Shown: positions 48,605 through 58,193, counted from the first letter of the stretch. The stretch: DNA of 64,000 nt from Curvibacter soli (GCF_029211125.1 NZ_JARGEN010000058.1:93093-157092); one strand, 5' to 3'. Notes: generated by a model not told the origin, from the sequence alone. Numbers and translations are program-made.

Positions 48605-48963
48605 GGAGTCCGGTTCAGCCCAGGAACGTGGAAGCCGGCATCGACGTAGAGCGTGCTGCCGGTCATGGAGCGCGCCGCGTCGAGTGCAGCAGGAAGTCGA
48701 GCCGGCCCCAGCGCCGGGCGATGGCGGCGAGCACCGCTTCCAGCGGGCCCGGCTGCTTCACGTCGAGCGGCATCGGGATGGGCGCTCCCCAGACCTGCCG
48801 GACCAGGGGCTCCGCATGGGGCCGCGCCTTGTCGTCGAGCCAGGTGACGGCCAACTCCGCCCCCGCGCCGGCAAAGGCGCGCGCAGCCCCAGGCGATGCC
48901 CTGATCGTTGTCGCTGCCGATCACCAGCCCCTTGCGGCCCTGCAGCATGGGCGGCATGGTCAT
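48601..48963 (-). pseudogene. Enoyl-ACP reductase FabI remnant, frameshifted and internally deleted
   Basis: Opens MTMPPMLQGRKGLVIGSDNDQGIAWGCA, the FabI cofactor-binding start, coupled to the phaC stop (ATGA). The frame breaks near 48880, then a second frame carries ELAVTWLDDKARPHAEPL, the middle strand set and GRLDFLLHS. The sequence next jumps to the C-terminal MTGSTLYVDAGFH in a third frame, so roughly 130 residues with the catalytic Tyr-x6-Lys are missing. It cannot make an active enzyme; essential fabI must be elsewhere. Confidence 0.9.
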
Positions 48964-50702
48964 TTCTCCAGCACGTAGACGCCGGGCGCGTCGCCCAGCG
49001 GCGGATGGCCGGGCATGCCCATGCGCGGGGGCTTCGCCGGCGCCGACGAATGCTGCCGCAGCCACTTGGCCCATTCCGGCCACCACGAGCCCTGGAAATC
49101 GGGTGCCTGGGCCTGCCAGTCGTCGGCCGACAGATGGGTGCCGCCGGCCGGGCGCGTCTGCATGCGGAAATGGCGGTGCGGGTGGCCCGGCTCGCTCACG
49201 ATGCCCGCGTTGTGGCCACCGCTGGTGAGCACGAAGGTGATCTCCGTCGGGCACATGTACTGCAGCTTGTAGACCGAGCGCCAGGGTGCCACGTGGTCGG
49301 TTTCGGTGCCCACCATGAACGTGGGCACGTCGATGTCGCCCAGCGCCACGGGCTTGCCGCGCACCGGGTAGCGGCCTTCGCTGAGGTCATCGTTCAGGAA
49401 CAGGCGGCGCAGGTACTGCGAATGCATGCGCGCGGGCATGCGCGTGGCGTCGGCGTTCCAGGCCATGAGGTCGTTCATCTTGGCGCGCTCGCCCAGCAGG
49501 TGCTGGTTGACCAGGTGCGACCACAGCAGGTCGTAGGAGCGCAGTAGTTGGAACGCCCCCGCCATCTGCCCGGCGGTGAGGTAGCCGGCCTGCGCCATCT
49601 GCGCTTCCAGCAGGCTGACCTGGCTTTCGTCGACGAACAGGGCCAGTTCACCGGGCTCGGTGAAGTCGGTCTGGGCCGCGAACAGCGTCATCGAGGCGAG
49701 CCGCTCGTCGCCGTCGCGCGCCATGGCCGCCGCCGCGATGGCCAGCAGCGTGCCGCCCAGGCAGTAGCCCGTGGCATGCACCTTGCGCTTCGGCACGATG
49801 GCGTTCACCGCGTCCAGCGCGGCGTCGAAGCCCAGTTCCAGGTAGTCGTCCATGCCCAGGTCGCGGTCCTCGGCGCCCGGGTTCTTCCACGAGATGCAGA
49901 ACACCGTATGGCCCTGGTCCACCAGGTACTTGATGAGCGAGTTGTGCGGCGAGAGGTCGAGGATGTAGTACTTCATGATCCACGCCGGCACGACCAGCAC
50001 CGGTTCGGGGTGCACCGTGGGCGTGGTGGGCGTGTACTGGATCAGCTCCATCAGGCGGTTTTTCAGCACTACCTTGCCGGGGGTCACGCCCACGTTCACG
50101 CCGACCGTGAAATCCTCCGCGCCCGCGGGGGGCCGCTGGCTGATCTGGCGCTCCATGTCGTCCATCGCATAAAGCGCGCCGCGCAGCAGGTTGGCGCCAC
50201 CCTCGTTCCATGTCCTGCGCAGCACCACCGGGTTGGTGAGGACAAGGTTGCCCGGCGAGAACATGTCCAGCAACTGGCGCGCCGCGAAGGCCACCATGTC
50301 CTGGTGGTGCTTCTCGACGCCCCATACGCCGTGCGTGGCGGCCACCCACCATTGCTCGGTCAGCAGGAAGGACTGGTGCAGCAGGTTGAACGGCCAGTGG
50401 TGCCATTCGTCCTGGGCGAACCGGCGGTCGCGCGCCGGCACCGGGACGCATGCCGGCGTGCAGGCCGGGTGCAAGGCGCATTCCAGCGCATAGTGCACGA
50501 GCTGTTCGGCGTAGCCGAGCGCCAGCGATGCCAGCTCCAGCCGCTTGCCGGGCGAAAGCGCAAGGTGCATACCCCAGTCGGCGGCGGCCAACAGGGCCGA
50601 GGACTGCGACAGCGATGCGGACCACCGGGCGATCGTCGCATGCACAGGCTGGTCTATCTGGTCGGCGAAACCGGACGATGGAGCAGGCGCATCAGAAGGC
50701 AT
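48960..50702 (-). CDS. phaC: Polyhydroxyalkanoate synthase
   Basis: Polymerises hydroxyacyl-CoA into PHA on granules. 580 residues: N-terminal PhaC domain (about 85-250; FNLLHQSFLLTEQWW) and alpha/beta-hydrolase catalytic domain. The lipase-like box GYCLGG holds the nucleophile C314. The charge-relay Asp lies in GTETDHVAPW and the His in TSGGHNAG. Start ATG 50702 is supported by GAGGAAG about eight bases upstream. Faces a decayed tetR gene across a region with a perfect inverted repeat, so its control may be altered. Followed by the fabI remnant and export operon. Confidence 0.95.
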   Translation of the reverse strand: MPSDAPAPSSGFADQIDQPVHATIARWSASLSQSSALLAAADWGMHLALSPGKRLELASLALGYAEQLVHYALECALHPACTPACVPVPARDRRFAQDEWHHWPFNLLHQSFLLTEQWWVAATHGVWGVEKHHQDMVAFAARQLLDMFSPGNLVLTNPVVLRRTWNEGGANLLRGALYAMDDMERQISQRPPAGAEDFTVGVNVGVTPGKVVLKNRLMELIQYTPTTPTVHPEPVLVVPAWIMKYYILDLSPHNSLIKYLVDQGHTVFCISWKNPGAEDRDLGMDDYLELGFDAALDAVNAIVPKRKVHATGYCLGGTLLAIAAAAMARDGDERLASMTLFAAQTDFTEPGELALFVDESQVSLLEAQMAQAGYLTAGQMAGAFQLLRSYDLLWSHLVNQHLLGERAKMNDLMAWNADATRMPARMHSQYLRRLFLNDDLSEGRYPVRGKPVALGDIDVPTFMVGTETDHVAPWRSVYKLQYMCPTEITFVLTSGGHNAGIVSEPGHPHRHFRMQTRPAGGTHLSADDWQAQAPDFQGSWWPEWAKWLRQHSSAPAKPPRMGMPGHPPLGDAPGVYVLEK

Positions 50703-50801
50703 GGGGCAGGCTTCCTCTCTTTGGGCAGATGTGCATGGAACCGCTGTCAGTGTATGCACCGGACGCGCGGCCTGGGTTGATGTGCGTCAAGACCCCACGG
50801 G

Positions 50802-50824
50802 TACCGACCAGCAGTCGGTCGGTA
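50802..50824. promoter_or_regulatory. TetR-type operator upstream of phaC
   Basis: TACCGACC and GGTCGGTA are perfect 8-bp arms with seven bases between, the usual form of TetR-family operators. It lies in the divergent gap between phaC and a decayed tetR-like gene, 100 bp before the phaC start. Repressor binding is inferred. Confidence 0.6.
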
Positions 50825-50860
50825 TGGGCAGGATACGTCAGAATACCGGGCAAAAAAGAC

Positions 50861-51129
50861 ATGGGGTTTCCAGAGGTGAATGCCTTGCCCGCTTTTGCCC
50901 CGGTCGCGATCACCCGCTCGCGGCGGCCGGCGGATGTGCGCGTGCAGCACAGATCCTCGACGCCGCCCTGGCCACCTTGCGGCTGCTTCTGGCTGAGGGC
51001 GAGTTCCGCGCCTGATGGAGCTGTGGCGCGGCAACATGGTGAACATGCTGTCATCGCACCTGACGCGGTATTGGCGGATACCGCGCCGATTGCATCGACG
51101 CCCTGTGCGAACTGCTGGAGCCGCGATGA
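50861..51129 (+). pseudogene. TetR-family regulator remnant
   Basis: From ATG 50861 it reads MGFPEVNALPAFAPVAITR and then SRRPADVRVQ. A frameshift near 50945 leads to AQILDAALATLRLLLAEGEFRA, the first helix of a TetR DNA-binding domain, and then a stop. Later fragments in other frames end ADCIDALCELLEPR before a TGA. The helix-turn-helix core and most of the ligand domain are missing, so it cannot be functional. Position and the adjacent operator suggest it once repressed phaC or itself. Confidence 0.5.
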
Positions 51130-51184
51130 CCCGGGCGATGTGCCGGGGGCGGGCGCATGGCGCTGGCATGAACCCGCGCGGCGC

Positions 51185-52162
51185 TCAGGCGAAATGGTCG
51201 AACCCATGCAGGCGCCGCAGGTCGAGCGCGTGGCCCGCGCCATCCACCAGCCGCAGGCCGGGCTGCGCCTCCACCACGCCGATGCGCGTGGCCCGCGTGC
51301 CGGCATCGCGCGCCGCGGCCTGCACCGCATCGCGTGCGGCGGGCGGGGCGGTGAAGGCCAGTTCGTAGTCGTCGCCGCCCGCGAACACGCAGGTCGCCAG
51401 GGTTTCAGGGTCAAATTGGCCTCTAGCGCTTGATACATAAGCGGAGGCAGCTATCAGTTCAGGAGCAACCGAGGCTTCCACGCGCGCCCCTACGCCGGAT
51501 GCGCGCAGCACATGCATCAGGTCGCCCAGCAGCCCGTCGCTGACGTCGATCGCGCTGCTCGCTACGCCGCGCAGCGCCAGCCCCAGCGCCACGCGCGGCG
51601 TGGGGCGCTCCATGCGCTGGCGGGCGGCGGCGAACACCTCGGCCGGCAGGCTCAGCGTGCCACGGAAGGCCTCCAGCGCCAGCCGCGCATCGCCCACGGT
51701 GCCGCTCACATAGATGTCGTCGCCCGCCCGCGCGCCGCTGCGCAGCAGGGCCTGGCCTGCGGGCACTTCGCCGAACACGGTGATGCAGATGTTCAGCGGC
51801 CCCGCCGTGGTGTCGCCGCCCACCAGTTCGCAGCCGTGCGCGTCGGCCAGCGCCAGCAGCCCGCGCGAGAAGCCCGCGAGCCAGTCTTCGTCCACGCGCG
51901 GCAGCGCCAGCGCCAGCGTGAAGGCCAGCGGCTGCGCGCCGCAGGCCGCCAGGTCCGACAGGTTGACCGCCAGCGCCTTGTGCCCCAGCGCCTCGGGCTG
52001 GACTGTGGGCAGGAAGTGCCGCCCCTCCACCAGCATGTCGCTCGATACGGCGAGCTGCATGCCCGGCGCGGGCGCGAGCAGCGCGCAGTCGTCGCCCACG
52101 CCAAGGACGGCGCGGCGCACGGGGCGCTGGAAGTAGCGGGCTATGAGGTCGAATTCACCCAT
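51185..52162 (-). CDS. thiL: Thiamine-monophosphate kinase
   Basis: Last step of thiamine pyrophosphate synthesis, phosphorylating TMP with ATP. 325 residues. MGEFDLIARYF opening, GVGDDCALLAPAPG and SSDMLVEGRHFLP metal/substrate motifs, NLSDLAACGAQPLAFTLALALP, GGDTTAGPLNICIT and FAGGDDYELAFTAP are intact. ATG 52162 is preferred over a TTG 27 bases upstream. About sixteen codons (residues 233-248, IAASAYVSSARGQ region) come from an in-frame copy of the dispersed repeat, just before the conserved GGDDYE motif. Confidence 0.95.
   Translation of the reverse strand: MGEFDLIARYFQRPVRRAVLGVGDDCALLAPAPGMQLAVSSDMLVEGRHFLPTVQPEALGHKALAVNLSDLAACGAQPLAFTLALALPRVDEDWLAGFSRGLLALADAHGCELVGGDTTAGPLNICITVFGEVPAGQALLRSGARAGDDIYVSGTVGDARLALEAFRGTLSLPAEVFAAARQRMERPTPRVALGLALRGVASSAIDVSDGLLGDLMHVLRASGVGARVEASVAPELIAASAYVSSARGQFDPETLATCVFAGGDDYELAFTAPPAARDAVQAAARDAGTRATRIGVVEAQPGLRLVDGAGHALDLRRLHGFDHFA
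51418..51466 (+). repeat. dispersed 49-bp repeat, copy B, inside thiL
   Basis: Starts GGCCTCTAGCGC, has GCGGAGGCAGCTATC in the middle and ends AGGAGC; same length as copy A and aligned to it without gaps. It lies antisense in thiL and keeps the frame. Confidence 0.78.
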
Positions 52163-52257
52163 GGGGGCCTGCGATGCGGTGGTTTGCAAGGTTGGTACGC
52201 TGACTCACGATTTTGTGGTCGCTGGAGAATTGGCTCTGTGGATGACAAGGCTTTCAT

Positions 52258-52305
52258 GCCTGCGGCGCTTATGGAATAAGAGCTGCAAGCTATCAATCAA
52301 GGAGC
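52258..52305 (+). repeat. dispersed 48-bp repeat, copy E
   Basis: Starts GCCTGCGGCGCTTAT, has GCAAGCTATCAA in the middle and ends AGGAGC. It spans the gap before ybdK's 3' end and supplies that gene's TGA stop and last codons. Confidence 0.7.
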
Positions 52306-53445
52306 GTCTGCAGCCGCCCGCAGCACTGCTTCGCCCCGGAACCGCCCCGCCGCCTGCCGCACCACCTCGCCTAGCAACTGCTCCTGCCGCTGCCGCTCGC
52401 GCAGCCAGCGCGCGTCGTTGTGGTCGCGCTCCACGCTGTCGCGCAGCAGGGCCAGGGCACCGGTGGCGCCGTGGGTTTGGACGTGGCGCGCGATGCGGTC
52501 CATGGTGTGGAGGATGTGCTCGCGCAGCGGCATGTGCTCGCCGCTTTGCGGGTCCACGTACACCGCGTCGAGCCCGAAGCGGCAGGCCTGGAAGCGGTTG
52601 TAGGTGTAGACGAGGTAGTCGTCCTCATCGGGCACGAAGGGCTGCTCGGCCAGGAACCATGCGGCCAGGCTCTGCACGTAGCCCGCGAGCGCGGCGGCGC
52701 GCTCCACGGTCAGCGGGGTGTCGAACACGCGGATCTCAATGGTGCCGAACTCCGGCTTGGGCCGGATGTCCCAGTAGAAGTCCTTCATGCTCTTGACCAC
52801 GCCGGTGCGCGCCATCTTGCCGAAGTAGGCATCGAACTCGCCCCAGGTCAGCGCGAACGGCGCGCGGCCCGAGAGCGGAAAGGCGAACACCGAGTTCAGC
52901 CGCGCCGAGTCGAACGCCGTGTCCTGCCCCTGCACGTAGGGGCTCGATGCCGACAGCGCGATGAAATGCGGGATGTAGCGCGACATGCGGTGCAGCATGA
53001 GCAGCGCCTCGTTGGCGCCGGGGCAGCCGATGTGCACGTGCTGGCCGAAGATGGTGAACTGCTTGCTCAGGTAGCCGTACAGCTCCGACAGCTCGCGGAA
53101 GCGCTGCTTGTCGTAGATGCGCCGCTCGTGCCACTGCTGGAACGGGTGCGTGCCGCCGCCCACGATGGCGATGTTGAGCTTGTCGGCGCTCTTCACCAGC
53201 GCGTCGCGGATCTGCCCGAGCTGCTCGCGCGCCTCCAGCCACGAGTGGCAGATGTCGGTCGATATTTCGATCATGCTCGACGTCATCTCGGGCACCACGC
53301 TGCCGGGCAGCGTCTGCTTGTGCATCAGGCGCAGCATGTCCTCGGCGTAGGGGGCGAGGTCGTAGTCGTTGGTGTTGACGAGCTGCAGCTCCAGCTCCAC
53401 GCCGAGCGTCAGCGCCTCCGAGTGGCTGAAGGGCTCAAGACTCAT
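52297..53445 (-). CDS. ybdK: Carboxylate-amine ligase, YbdK/glutamate-cysteine ligase-2 family
   Basis: 382-residue ATP-grasp-like ligase. [21 protein letters not shown] opening with metal-binding Glu residues, [50 protein letters not shown] and [23 protein letters not shown] are typical. E. coli YbdK has weak glutamate-cysteine ligase activity; the natural substrate here is unproven. Its start overlaps the antiporter gene end by 11 bp. Confidence 0.93.
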   Translation of the reverse strand: MSLEPFSHSEALTLGVELELQLVNTNDYDLAPYAEDMLRLMHKQTLPGSVVPEMTSSMIEISTDICHSWLEAREQLGQIRDALVKSADKLNIAIVGGGTHPFQQWHERRIYDKQRFRELSELYGYLSKQFTIFGQHVHIGCPGANEALLMLHRMSRYIPHFIALSASSPYVQGQDTAFDSARLNSVFAFPLSGRAPFALTWGEFDAYFGKMARTGVVKSMKDFYWDIRPKPEFGTIEIRVFDTPLTVERAAALAGYVQSLAAWFLAEQPFVPDEDDYLVYTYNRFQACRFGLDAVYVDPQSGEHMPLREHILHTMDRIARHVQTHGATGALALLRDSVERDHNDARWLRERQRQEQLLGEVVRQAAGRFRGEAVLRAAADAP

Positions 53446-54700
53446 GGCGGTTCTCCTCGACGGCGTTGTGCTCGCGGCCCGCTGGCCAGGGCTTGGCGCT
53501 TTCGCCGGCGCGGTAGATGGCCGCCGTCGCCAGCACCGCGCCCAGCACCTCCATGAGCAGGATGGCCGGCAGCGCGATGCGCGCGATCATCGCGCCCGTG
53601 GCGGGCGCCGCCACCATGAACTGCGACGCGATGAGCAGCGCGATGGACGACATGGGTGACATGGCGCAGCTCACCCAGAACGCCTGCCGCCAGCTCGCGC
53701 CGCTGCCCACGTTGCCGATGCCCACGCCCACGGCCTTGGCCGCCACGCGCACCGCGATCAGCGCCAGCACCATGCCAGCCACGGGCGCGTTCCAGTCGCC
53801 CTGCGCGGCCACGGTGGAGACCAGCACGAACATCAGCATGACCAGCAGCGACGACGCGGTGCCCAACTGGCGCGGCCAGGCCCAGGGCCGCGGGTGCAAC
53901 TGCTTGAGCAGCATGCCGCCCAGCAGCGCCGCCAGCGGCGCGGAGCCGCCCATGGTGGCGGCCACCGTGGTGCAGGCGGTGATGAGCGCGAGCAGCAGGA
54001 TGGAGGTGTTCTCGCTCGTCGGGCTCATGAAGCGCAGTGCCAGCCGCAGCGCCAGCGCCAGCACCGCGCCGACGACGATGGACACGCCCAGCACCACGAC
54101 CACGGGGTAGATGGTGTCGATGAACGGCAGTTGTTCGCGTGGCAGCAGTTCGGCCTTGGCGCTGCCCAGCGTCAGCGCGTAGAGCGCGGAAAGGGTGGCC
54201 AGCACCATGGCCCGGTCGGTCACCGGCCCGGTGGCGTGCGTGTCGGCCACCACGCGCGACAGCACCGCGGGCGAAGCAGCCATGGCCATCAGCGCCAGCG
54301 GGCTGGCCACGGCGGCGGGTACATGCAGCCAGTAGTGCAGCACGCCGTACACGGCGAGCCAGGTGAGCGCCGATTCGGCCACGCTCTGCACCAGCACCAT
54401 GGGGTTGTGGCGGAACCAGCGCAGCGGAATGCGGCTGCCGGCCTGGAACAGCACCAGCGACGTGCCCAGTTCCAGCAGGAACAGGCCAATGCCCTGCAGC
54501 GGCCATTGCGCGCCGCTGAAGCCCGCCAGGCCCGCGATCGCGCCCACGAGCGAGTAGCCGAGCACCTTGGGCAGGCCGCTGTAGCGCTGCAGCAGATGGC
54601 CGGCGATGGCGGCGGCGGCCAGCAGCAGCGACCACTGCACGGTCGGCAGTCCGGCGGAAGGGCGCAGCCATTCGGCCCAGAAAGAGAGGAGTTCGTTCAT
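53435..54700 (-). CDS. Cation:proton antiporter (CPA2/Kef type)
   Basis: 421-residue inner-membrane antiporter with about twelve helices. Family parts are [64 protein letters not shown] and [19 protein letters not shown]. No C-terminal TrkA-N regulatory domain is present, so this is a short form, likely moving K+ or Na+ against protons. Coupled to ybdK downstream by overlap. Confidence 0.9.
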   Translation of the reverse strand: MNELLSFWAEWLRPSAGLPTVQWSLLLAAAAIAGHLLQRYSGLPKVLGYSLVGAIAGLAGFSGAQWPLQGIGLFLLELGTSLVLFQAGSRIPLRWFRHNPMVLVQSVAESALTWLAVYGVLHYWLHVPAAVASPLALMAMAASPAVLSRVVADTHATGPVTDRAMVLATLSALYALTLGSAKAELLPREQLPFIDTIYPVVVVLGVSIVVGAVLALALRLALRFMSPTSENTSILLLALITACTTVAATMGGSAPLAALLGGMLLKQLHPRPWAWPRQLGTASSLLVMLMFVLVSTVAAQGDWNAPVAGMVLALIAVRVAAKAVGVGIGNVGSGASWRQAFWVSCAMSPMSSIALLIASQFMVAAPATGAMIARIALPAILLMEVLGAVLATAAIYRAGESAKPWPAGREHNAVEENRHES

Positions 54701-54822
54701 GGAGTGTCGTTGTGTGCCATGGGCGCCGCGGGCGACCACGGGTATCCGGCCATGGGCTTCGAATCTAACCGCGCATGCGCGCCGGCCCTGTAGGACAGGT
54801 GCTGCAATCGGCCTAGCGCGGC

Positions 54823-56784
54823 TCAGGGTAGCAGGAAGTGCAGCGGCGCGCGTTGCATGCGCGCCCGGATGGCCGCGCGGATGCGCGCCCGGTCCACGCC
54901 GCTCACGTTGTGGGCGCGCAGCGCCAAGCGGAATGCGCAGTAGAAGCTTACAACGACGTTGAGCGCGCCCACCAGCGGCAGGCTGGCGGCGCCCCACCAG
55001 AGCGCGGACGTGCGCAGCGATTCCCAGCCCAGCGCGGCGCCTGCGGCGGCGAGCTGCCCGGCAGAGAGGGTGACGTGGCGCACCTCGAACCCGATGCCGA
55101 AGAACGCCGCGAACGCCGGCACCAGCCCGAGCATGAAACCCAGCGAGACGTTGGCCGCGAAGCCCGAGATGTTCTCGCGCATGAAGCGTGCCCAGCGCGC
55201 GGCGCGGGGCGTGCCCAGCAGCGCGGTGATGCGCGGGTTGTAGCGCAGCGCCGAATCCAGCCGGTGCAGCACGAACCAGTTCTCCACCCAGCCGGCAATG
55301 ATGCTGGAGGCGAACAGCAGCACGCCCGTGGCGCCCGCGAACAGCGCCGTGGGGCCCAGCAGGTGCAGTGAATGCAGCACGTGGCCGGCCTCGCGGGCAT
55401 CGATCATCGGGTGGCCGAGCAGCCACTGGATCAGCACGCTCAAGGCCAGCACCGCCGGCACCACCAGCAGCACGTTGCCCAGCACTGCCGCGACCTGCGT
55501 GCGCACCAGGTGCGTCACTTCGTCCGCGAAATCGTCGACCGCGTGGCCCCCGCTCAGCTCCTTCAGCCGGGCGGCCATGGCCGGCGCCGTCATGGCGGGC
55601 TGCTTGGTGGCCAGCGTGAAGTGCAGCAACTGGATCAGCACGAAGCTGCCCGCGTACACCGCGCCGGCCCAGAACCCGCTCCAGAACGCCGGCAGGCCCA
55701 GTGCCATGACCACGAACTTCAGGAACGTGGTGCCCGCCGTGAGCACGCCGCCGCCGCAGGCCTTGCGCACCATGGCCAGGTACTCGGTCCGGTCGCGGGT
55801 GATGTAGTGCTCGCCTGTCTCGGCGCTGCGCTCGGTGACCTTGGCCGCCAGCAGGGAGGAGTTGGAGGCGATCAGCGCGCGCAGGCTGCGGCGCTCCTGC
55901 GCCACCGCCGCAAGGTGCGCGAGCAGGCGCACCGCGCTCGGGCCGGGCTGGGGCGACAGCACGCAGTCCAGCAGGGCGCGGATGCGCAACGCGCGCTCGC
56001 GCAGTTGGCGCAGGCGGAACACCAGGCCGACCGAGATGCCGTTTTCCTCCAGGTGCGTGTAGACGGTGGCGGCGGCGTGGCGGCAGGCGTCGAGCCGCTC
56101 GCGTAGCTGCTGCGCCGCCGCGTCGCGCCGGTCGTCGTGGCGCAGGCCGTGCAGCACCTCCACGCGCAGCGTTTCCACGTCGCGCATCAGGTCCAGGAAG
56201 GGGCGCGTGTCGCGCCCCGCCGCGCGCATGCGTAGGCGCAACTCGGGCGCGCAGCCGGCGGCGGCGATCTGGCTGGCGCAGTAGGCGATGGCGTCCATCA
56301 GCGCCTGCTGCCAGTGCGAGGCGCCGGTGGCTTCGGGCTTGGCAAGCAGCGCCTCCAGCCGGGCCAGGTCGGCCTCCTCCAGCGCGGACAGCCATTGCAC
56401 GTCGAACGCCGTGGGCCGGGCCAGCACGAACAGCTCCGCCGCATCCACCGTCTCCGGCGTGCCTGGCAGCAGCTTGCGGCGCAGGCGCTCCGACGCTTCG
56501 CTGAACAGCGCCGTGCGCGGTGCGAAGCCCAGGTCGGCGAGCAGCGGCGTGACGTCCACCGTGTCTTCCAGCGTGCGCCACCATGCCGCCAGGCGGGTGC
56601 GCACGGCGGGCCGGGCCTCGGCGGCGGCGAGCAGCAGGCGCACGCGTGCGACCGCATCGCCGCTGCCGCGCCGGCTGCCCCGTATCCATTCCAGCAGGGA
56701 GAGCAGCCACAGGTGCCGCCCGGCCAGGTCCGCAGCGGGGTCGAGCGCCGCCAGCAGAGCGTCCAGGTCGCGGGGACGCGTCAA
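54823..56784 (-). CDS. Gcr-type 'site-specific recombinase' membrane protein
   Basis: 653 residues. The first 320 are helical and soluble (ALSPQPGPSAVRLLAHLAAVAQER near the end of this part). The rest has several membrane helices, with TAGTTFLKFVVMALGLPAFWSGF and GVLLFASSIIAGWVENWFVLHRLDSAL typical of the family named site-specific recombinase (Gcr) in databases. No recombinase catalytic residues are visible, so the name is probably misleading; function unknown. Start ATG overlaps the apaG stop (ATGA). Confidence 0.88.
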   Translation of the reverse strand: MTRPRDLDALLAALDPAADLAGRHLWLLSLLEWIRGSRRGSGDAVARVRLLLAAAEARPAVRTRLAAWWRTLEDTVDVTPLLADLGFAPRTALFSEASERLRRKLLPGTPETVDAAELFVLARPTAFDVQWLSALEEADLARLEALLAKPEATGASHWQQALMDAIAYCASQIAAAGCAPELRLRMRAAGRDTRPFLDLMRDVETLRVEVLHGLRHDDRRDAAAQQLRERLDACRHAAATVYTHLEENGISVGLVFRLRQLRERALRIRALLDCVLSPQPGPSAVRLLAHLAAVAQERRSLRALIASNSSLLAAKVTERSAETGEHYITRDRTEYLAMVRKACGGGVLTAGTTFLKFVVMALGLPAFWSGFWAGAVYAGSFVLIQLLHFTLATKQPAMTAPAMAARLKELSGGHAVDDFADEVTHLVRTQVAAVLGNVLLVVPAVLALSVLIQWLLGHPMIDAREAGHVLHSLHLLGPTALFAGATGVLLFASSIIAGWVENWFVLHRLDSALRYNPRITALLGTPRAARWARFMRENISGFAANVSLGFMLGLVPAFAAFFGIGFEVRHVTLSAGQLAAAGAALGWESLRTSALWWGAASLPLVGALNVVVSFYCAFRLALRAHNVSGVDRARIRAAIRARMQRAPLHFLLP

Positions 56785-57191
56785 TGCAGTACCCGGCCGT
56801 TCAAGGGCTCCATGGAGCCGCCGGCCGGGCCCATGGCTTCGAGGACGAACAGCGCAACCGGCGCGTCGAAGTGCTTGCCGTCCTCGGCCACGCAGAAGAA
56901 GCTGCCGTGCATGGTGCCGCTGGCGGTGCGCAGGCGGCAGCCGCTGGTGTACTGGAACGATTCGCCGGGCTGCAGCAGTGGCTGGTGGCCGACTACGCCC
57001 AGGCCCTTGACCTCCTCGGTGTGGCCGCGGGCGTCGCTGATGATCCAGTGGCGCGCGATCAACTGCGCGGCGACGTTCCCCGCGTTGGTGACCGTGATGG
57101 TGTAGGAGAAGCCGTAGACGCCGTCCTCGGGCGCCGACTGCTCGGGCAGGTACCGGGGCACCACTTCCACGCGGAATTCATAGGCTCGCAT
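56781..57191 (-). CDS. apaG: ApaG protein
   Basis: 136-residue beta-sandwich protein linked to Co2+/Mg2+ homeostasis in enterics. [32 protein letters not shown] at the start, [28 protein letters not shown] in the middle and [19 protein letters not shown] near the end are diagnostic. ATG 57191 is chosen because it gives the usual short N-terminus. Divergent from rpe. Confidence 0.95.
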   Translation of the reverse strand: MRAYEFRVEVVPRYLPEQSAPEDGVYGFSYTITVTNAGNVAAQLIARHWIISDARGHTEEVKGLGVVGHQPLLQPGESFQYTSGCRLRTASGTMHGSFFCVAEDGKHFDAPVALFVLEAMGPAGGSMEPLNGRVLH

Positions 57192-57243
57192 GGAGGCAAT
57201 GGTACCTGCGGCGGGCCGCAATGCACCTGCGGCTGCGACAATC

Positions 57244-57936
57244 ATGGACATGCCGTCCCGCACCTACCGCATTGCCCCCTCGATCCTCTCGGCCGACTTC
57301 GCCCGGCTCGGGGAGGAAGTCCGCAACGTCGTCGGCGCCGGCGCCGACTGGATCCACTTCGATGTGATGGACAACCACTACGTGCCCAACCTCACGTTCG
57401 GCCCCATGGTGTGCCAGGCGCTCAAGCCCCATGCGAAGCGGCCCGACGGCACGCCCGTGCCGATCGACGCGCACCTGATGGTGGCGCCGGTCGATGCGCT
57501 GGCCGCGGCATTCGCCGAGGCGGGCGCGGACCTCGTCAGCTTCCACCCCGACGCCTCGGGCCACGTGCACCGCAGCATCCAGGCCATCACCTCCAAGGGC
57601 GTGAAGGCGGGGCTGGTGTTCAACCCCGCCGCGCCGCTAGACGTGCTGGACTGGGTGATCGACGACATCGACCTCGTGCTCGTGATGAGCGTCAACCCGG
57701 GCTTCGGCGGCCAGGGCTTCATCGATTCGGCGCTGCGCAAGATCGAGGCCGTGCGCCGCCGCATCGACGCCAGCGGCAAGGACATCCGCCTGGAGGTCGA
57801 CGGCGGCATCAAGGTGGACAACATCGCCCGCGTGGCTGCGGCGGGGGCCGACACCTTCGTGGCCGGCAGCGCCATCTTCGGCAAGCCCGACTATGCCGCC
57901 GTCATCGCGGCCATGCGCGGCGCCCTGGTGCGGTAA
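57244..57936 (+). CDS. rpe: Ribulose-phosphate 3-epimerase
   Basis: Interconverts ribulose-5-phosphate and xylulose-5-phosphate in the pentose phosphate and Calvin cycles. 230 residues. [36 protein letters not shown] with metal-binding His/Asp, [24 protein letters not shown] and [11 protein letters not shown] are intact. ATG 57244 or 57250 could be the start; both are close. It precedes katE by 315 bp holding a hairpin and a tiny reading frame. Confidence 0.97.
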   Translation: MDMPSRTYRIAPSILSADFARLGEEVRNVVGAGADWIHFDVMDNHYVPNLTFGPMVCQALKPHAKRPDGTPVPIDAHLMVAPVDALAAAFAEAGADLVSFHPDASGHVHRSIQAITSKGVKAGLVFNPAAPLDVLDWVIDDIDLVLVMSVNPGFGGQGFIDSALRKIEAVRRRIDASGKDIRLEVDGGIKVDNIARVAAAGADTFVAGSAIFGKPDYAAVIAAMRGALVR

Positions 57937-58035
57937 CTTCGCGGCAACTCCGTTCTTGCCGCGGTTGTCGTCCGGCGCCTACAGCGTGGTGCCGGCTTGT
58001 CTCACGCGGCGGGCCGGCGGGCGGGCCTAGGCTTC

Positions 58036-58057
58036 TCCACTGCAGTACCGCAGTGGA
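58036..58057. repeat. Hairpin downstream of rpe
   Basis: TCCACTGC and GCAGTGGA form a perfect 8-bp stem around AGTACC, 100 bp after the rpe stop. No T-tract follows, so it is not a clear intrinsic terminator; it could be an operator or a processing structure ahead of the small reading frame and katE. The rest of 57937-58097 shows no gene. Confidence 0.5.
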
Positions 58058-58097
58058 TGCGGCCTTTCTCCCAGGAAGCGAACAGGAGCCGCCCGTC

Positions 58098-58193
58098 ATG
58101 GTCTGGATCGTTTGGTGTGTCGCCGCCGCCATGGCCTTCGGCGCCCTGGCTGCGCTCGTGAACGCCATCGAAAGCTGCTCCGACGCCCCTTGA
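58098..58193 (+). CDS. Possible 31-residue single-helix membrane peptide
   Basis: ATG 58098 is preceded by CAGGAG about nine bases upstream and opens MVWIVWCVAAAMAFGALAAL, one full membrane helix, ending IESCSDAP before TGA. The good ribosome-binding site and hydrophobic content suggest it may be real. It lies 58 bp before katE on the same strand. No known small-protein family was recognised. Confidence 0.45.
   Translation: MVWIVWCVAAAMAFGALAALVNAIESCSDAP

Noticed and set aside
54823..56784. A true site-specific recombinase
   Set aside because: The database family name is used, but the protein has several membrane helices and no visible tyrosine- or serine-recombinase catalytic motif.
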